Below, one piece after another: positions 61,741 to 64,000 of a DNA stretch of 64,000 nt (position 1 is the first letter of the stretch; each line of letters starts with the position of its first letter). The stretch comes from Candidatus Kinetoplastibacterium crithidii (GTDB lineage Bacteria > Pseudomonadota > Gammaproteobacteria > Burkholderiales > Burkholderiaceae_B). The notes under the pieces were generated by a model, which was not told where the DNA came from, did not search any database, and saw only the letters and a program-made list of their open reading frames with translations. The stretch is taken from assembly GCA_027557655.1 (NCBI GenBank), contig CP064915.1, forward strand, positions 1 to 64,000. The letters are read 5' to 3'. The position numbers and the translations under genes were made by a program.

Positions 61741-63327
61741 TTAGCAAAGCTCCAAGCTATTTAATATATAATTTTCTAGACTTTCAGATTCATTTTTCTC
61801 GATATTTTTTTGTAATTCAATTGAATTTTCAGAATGGTAATGATACTCAGCCAGAGTTTCTTTGCTTATCTTATGCTTCATTATATTCTCATAATGTTGT
61901 TTGCTTTTATCAAGAGTATAGTCATGTAAGTTTTTCTTATTTTTCTGTATCTGATTTAATATATCGAAAGAAGGAGTTAGTTCTACATTATTAATTTTTT
62001 TAAGTTGTGTTTGTAGCGCTTTACTATATGGTTCACCTATATTATTTTTGTCTAATAGCTTAGCATAAGGTTTTATTTTATCTATTATTTCATTTCCCCA
62101 TTCTACTAATGAAATACTGTTTTTATTGTTTAATAGAAGATTAGGTTTTCTGCCATGTGTAGATACTTTTATAAAATTATCATAGTAATGTTTATAGTCA
62201 CTATCATTATAAAAATTTGGACTTTCATTTACAGCACAGAATAATAAAAAAGAATCTAGAAATAAACAAGTATCTTTTGATATGCCTATGCTGGAGTTAG
62301 GATCTATATCAAGACATCTAATCTCTATATATTCTACACCTCTTTTTTTTAGTGCATTTATTGGTCTTTCGCCATTTTTAACGGTGCATTTTGGTCTAAT
62401 ACTAGAATAATATTCATTTTCTATTTGCAAAATATTAGTATTTAATTGTAACCATTCGTTGTTTTTATATGTTCCTATTAATTCATATTCTGGCCAGGAT
62501 GTTTTTAAACCATAAGTAATTTTTTCAATAAACGTATCTAGGTCGTTATAACATATTTTTAATTGTTTTTGCACATTGCTTTGATAACCTATATCACTCA
62601 TTCTTAAACTTGTTGCATAAGGCATATATAGTGTTTCATTATCTAGAATATCTAATTTGCAAGTATGATTTGGTTTAAAAAATGTTTTTGATATTGCTGG
62701 TGATGATCCAAAAAGGTATAGTATTAGCCAAGAATATCTTATAAAATTTCTTATTAAAGAAAAATAACCATATGATCTAATAGAATCCATGGTTATTTTA
62801 GAACTATCATATATTTCTTGCCAGATATCATCATTAATTGAAAAGTTATAGTGCAAACCAGATATGCATTGCATTGTTTTTCCATAGCGATGAGCTAACC
62901 CTTTGCGGTAAATATGTTTTAATAAACCAGCATTAGATTCTCCATAATAGGCTATAGGTATATCTTTTTCATTTGGCATTAGCAATGGAGGCATTGAGTT
63001 ATGCCATAGTATCTCTTCTTCTAAGGATTCATAGACGAAATGATGAGTATCTAATAATTCTTTGATTAATTTATCTATATTATCATTTGTACCAGTAATA
63101 AGTTCTAACATAGATTCAGAATAATCAGTAGTTATTTTATCATTTGTAAGAGGAGAACCTAGTTTTTTAGGATGTTTTTTACAAGATAACTTGCCAGTAT
63201 TATCTACACGCAATCCCTCTCGTTCAATACCTCTTAGTATTTTATTTGAAATATTAGATATGTTTCTAAGCCTATCTAGTTTATTTAAAAATGGTTCTTT
63301 AAAAGATATATTTCTTGAATTATGCAT
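61741..63327 (-). CDS. gshA: Glutamate-cysteine ligase
   Basis: First step of glutathione synthesis, ATP-dependent joining of Glu and Cys. The 528-residue enterobacterial-type GshA has RGIEREGLRVDNTGKLS, TDYSESMLELITG, the metal and substrate region CISGLHYNFSIND, ATSLRMSDIGYQS and EYIEIRCLDIDPNSSIGI. Length fits (E. coli 518). It faces tRNA-Arg and is divergent from the Tim44-like gene. gshB is not in the window. Confidence 0.95.
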   Translation of the reverse strand: MHNSRNISFKEPFLNKLDRLRNISNISNKILRGIEREGLRVDNTGKLSCKKHPKKLGSPLTNDKITTDYSESMLELITGTNDNIDKLIKELLDTHHFVYESLEEEILWHNSMPPLLMPNEKDIPIAYYGESNAGLLKHIYRKGLAHRYGKTMQCISGLHYNFSINDDIWQEIYDSSKITMDSIRSYGYFSLIRNFIRYSWLILYLFGSSPAISKTFFKPNHTCKLDILDNETLYMPYATSLRMSDIGYQSNVQKQLKICYNDLDTFIEKITYGLKTSWPEYELIGTYKNNEWLQLNTNILQIENEYYSSIRPKCTVKNGERPINALKKRGVEYIEIRCLDIDPNSSIGISKDTCLFLDSFLLFCAVNESPNFYNDSDYKHYYDNFIKVSTHGRKPNLLLNNKNSISLVEWGNEIIDKIKPYAKLLDKNNIGEPYSKALQTQLKKINNVELTPSFDILNQIQKNKKNLHDYTLDKSKQHYENIMKHKISKETLAEYHYHSENSIELQKNIEKNESESLENYILNSLELC

Positions 63328-63762
63328 TATTAGATTGTTTTCTTATAATATATTCGTTGTTTATGATTGACTTTAGGAAATTAGGTGATAAAGACAGTAA
63401 TCCTATAACTTTCTTATCATATAAGACTTGTAATTATATTAATAGTTGTATCTAAGTTATCGAGTTTGAAATTATACAATATACATGTATATTATATTCA
63501 TAGCAATATTTGAAAGTAATTAATAGAGATTTTAACTTTATTATATTTGATTAATATTTTGCATTAATTATTGATAATAAGTAGTAATTGTAATTGTTTT
63601 CTTCAAAGTTCCAAAAGTTATTTTGGTTAGATTATTTGACAATTAGCTTATTATATTTATATTGTATAATAACTCCTTAGTTTATTATGTATATATTGTA
63701 AATAGAGCATAATATTTCATTATAAGAATGAATTTCATCATTTTGGGTTTTTAGGATATTTT
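63328..63762. other. Divergent intergenic region upstream of gshA and the Tim44-like gene
   Basis: 435 very AT-rich bases. I see no gene, tRNA or leader peptide. One promoter candidate (63636-63663) points to the Tim44-like gene. No matching promoter for gshA stood out. Confidence 0.6.
63636..63663 (+). promoter_or_regulatory. Promoter candidate for the Tim44-like gene
   Basis: Perfect -35 TTGACA (63636-63641) and -10 TATATT (63658-63663, 5 of 6) with 16 bases between, giving a leader of about 90 bases before the ATG at 63763. Confidence 0.45.
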
Positions 63763-64000
63763 ATGCATAGATTAACTTTAAATAAATTTATGTTTGTAAT
63801 TATAATTAGTTTGTCAATTTTTTCAATTTCTTTTAATGCTGATGCAAGACGTATAGGTAATGGAGGATCTTATGGTAGACAATTTTCAAATATGAGTAAA
63901 ATACGGAATAATAATTATTATTCTAATAAATCTAATCATAATAAATCTTCATTAAAGAAAGAAGCTATAAATAAAAAAGATAGAAGTATGTTAGGTGCAG
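63763..64000 (+). CDS. Secreted Tim44-like protein, N-terminal part (cut by the window end)
   Basis: The frame opens at 63763 and is still open at 64000 (79 codons). It begins with a signal-type segment (LNKFMFVIIISLSIFSISF, cleavage near NADA) followed by RRIGNGGSYGRQFSNMSK. Tim44-domain proteins of Bordetella and Burkholderia likewise start, after a signal peptide, with a short basic/Gly stretch containing GGxSxGRQS. A region rich in Asn, Lys and Ser follows. AGGA (63753-63756) precedes the ATG. The diagnostic C-terminal domain is beyond the window, so the call rests on the N-terminal motif. Confidence 0.6.
   Translation, partial: MHRLTLNKFMFVIIISLSIFSISFNADARRIGNGGSYGRQFSNMSKIRNNNYYSNKSNHNKSSLKKEAINKKDRSMLGA

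Overview
The window looks like a chromosome segment from a small-genome, AT-rich (about 30% G+C by eye) betaproteobacterium of the Alcaligenaceae line, opened at the dnaA start codon. Protein motifs and gene order match Bordetella/Achromobacter relatives: mlaFEDAC - ABC exporter - murA - hisGDCBHAFIE - HIT - tatA - Nif3 - sspAB, then rpe-gph-trpEGDC, and atpIBEFHAGDC-hemE-priA. Many neighbours expected in that order are missing (mlaB, bolA, tatB, tatC, petABC, apaG and the SPOR gene between argS and dsbA). Low G+C, conserved order with gene loss, no mobile elements and retained amino-acid synthesis point to a host-restricted symbiont. The best guess is the trypanosomatid endosymbiont genus Candidatus Kinetoplastibacterium; species cannot be assigned from what I see.

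Layout. 1-5065: dnaA-dnaN-gyrB. 5067-8384 (minus): a nicotinamidase-like hydrolase and topoisomerase III. 8716-16409: argD on plus, then dsbA, argS, leuA, an unrecognised membrane-anchored protein and prfC on minus. 16532-18567 (minus): tRNA-Asn, tRNA-Thr, sspB, sspA, Nif3-like. 18568-19100: an eroded stretch with a possible tatC relic, followed by a 51-codon tatA. 19287-32815: one long minus-strand run holding hinT, the histidine pathway, murA, a two-gene ABC exporter and the Mla lipid-transport genes. 33098-36561: rpoH and a large Na+/H+ antiporter. 36527-40907: a Nudix hydrolase, glmU and glmS. 40934-46503 (minus): rpe-gph and trpEGDC, with a trp leader peptide and attenuator. 46625-50033: mltA, folB and an M61 peptidase. 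50140-58397: the ATP synthase operon and hemE. 58652-63327: priA, NAD(P)HX dehydratase, tRNA-Arg and gshA. 63763-64000: the start of a secreted Tim44-like protein.

How the genes work together. Replication start and topology (dnaA, dnaN, gyrB, topB, priA), ATP synthesis, cell-envelope precursor synthesis (glmS, glmU, murA), lipid asymmetry (mla) and heme/glutathione synthesis sit beside near-complete histidine and partial tryptophan, leucine and arginine routes, as expected for a symbiont that feeds amino acids to its host. The most striking regulatory element is a complete-looking ribosome-mediated trp attenuator (leader peptide with W-L-W-W, competing hairpin arms, intrinsic terminator). The most striking gene-level oddity is a tatA gene without tatB or tatC beside it. 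I see no CRISPR array, prophage, insertion sequence or obviously foreign block.
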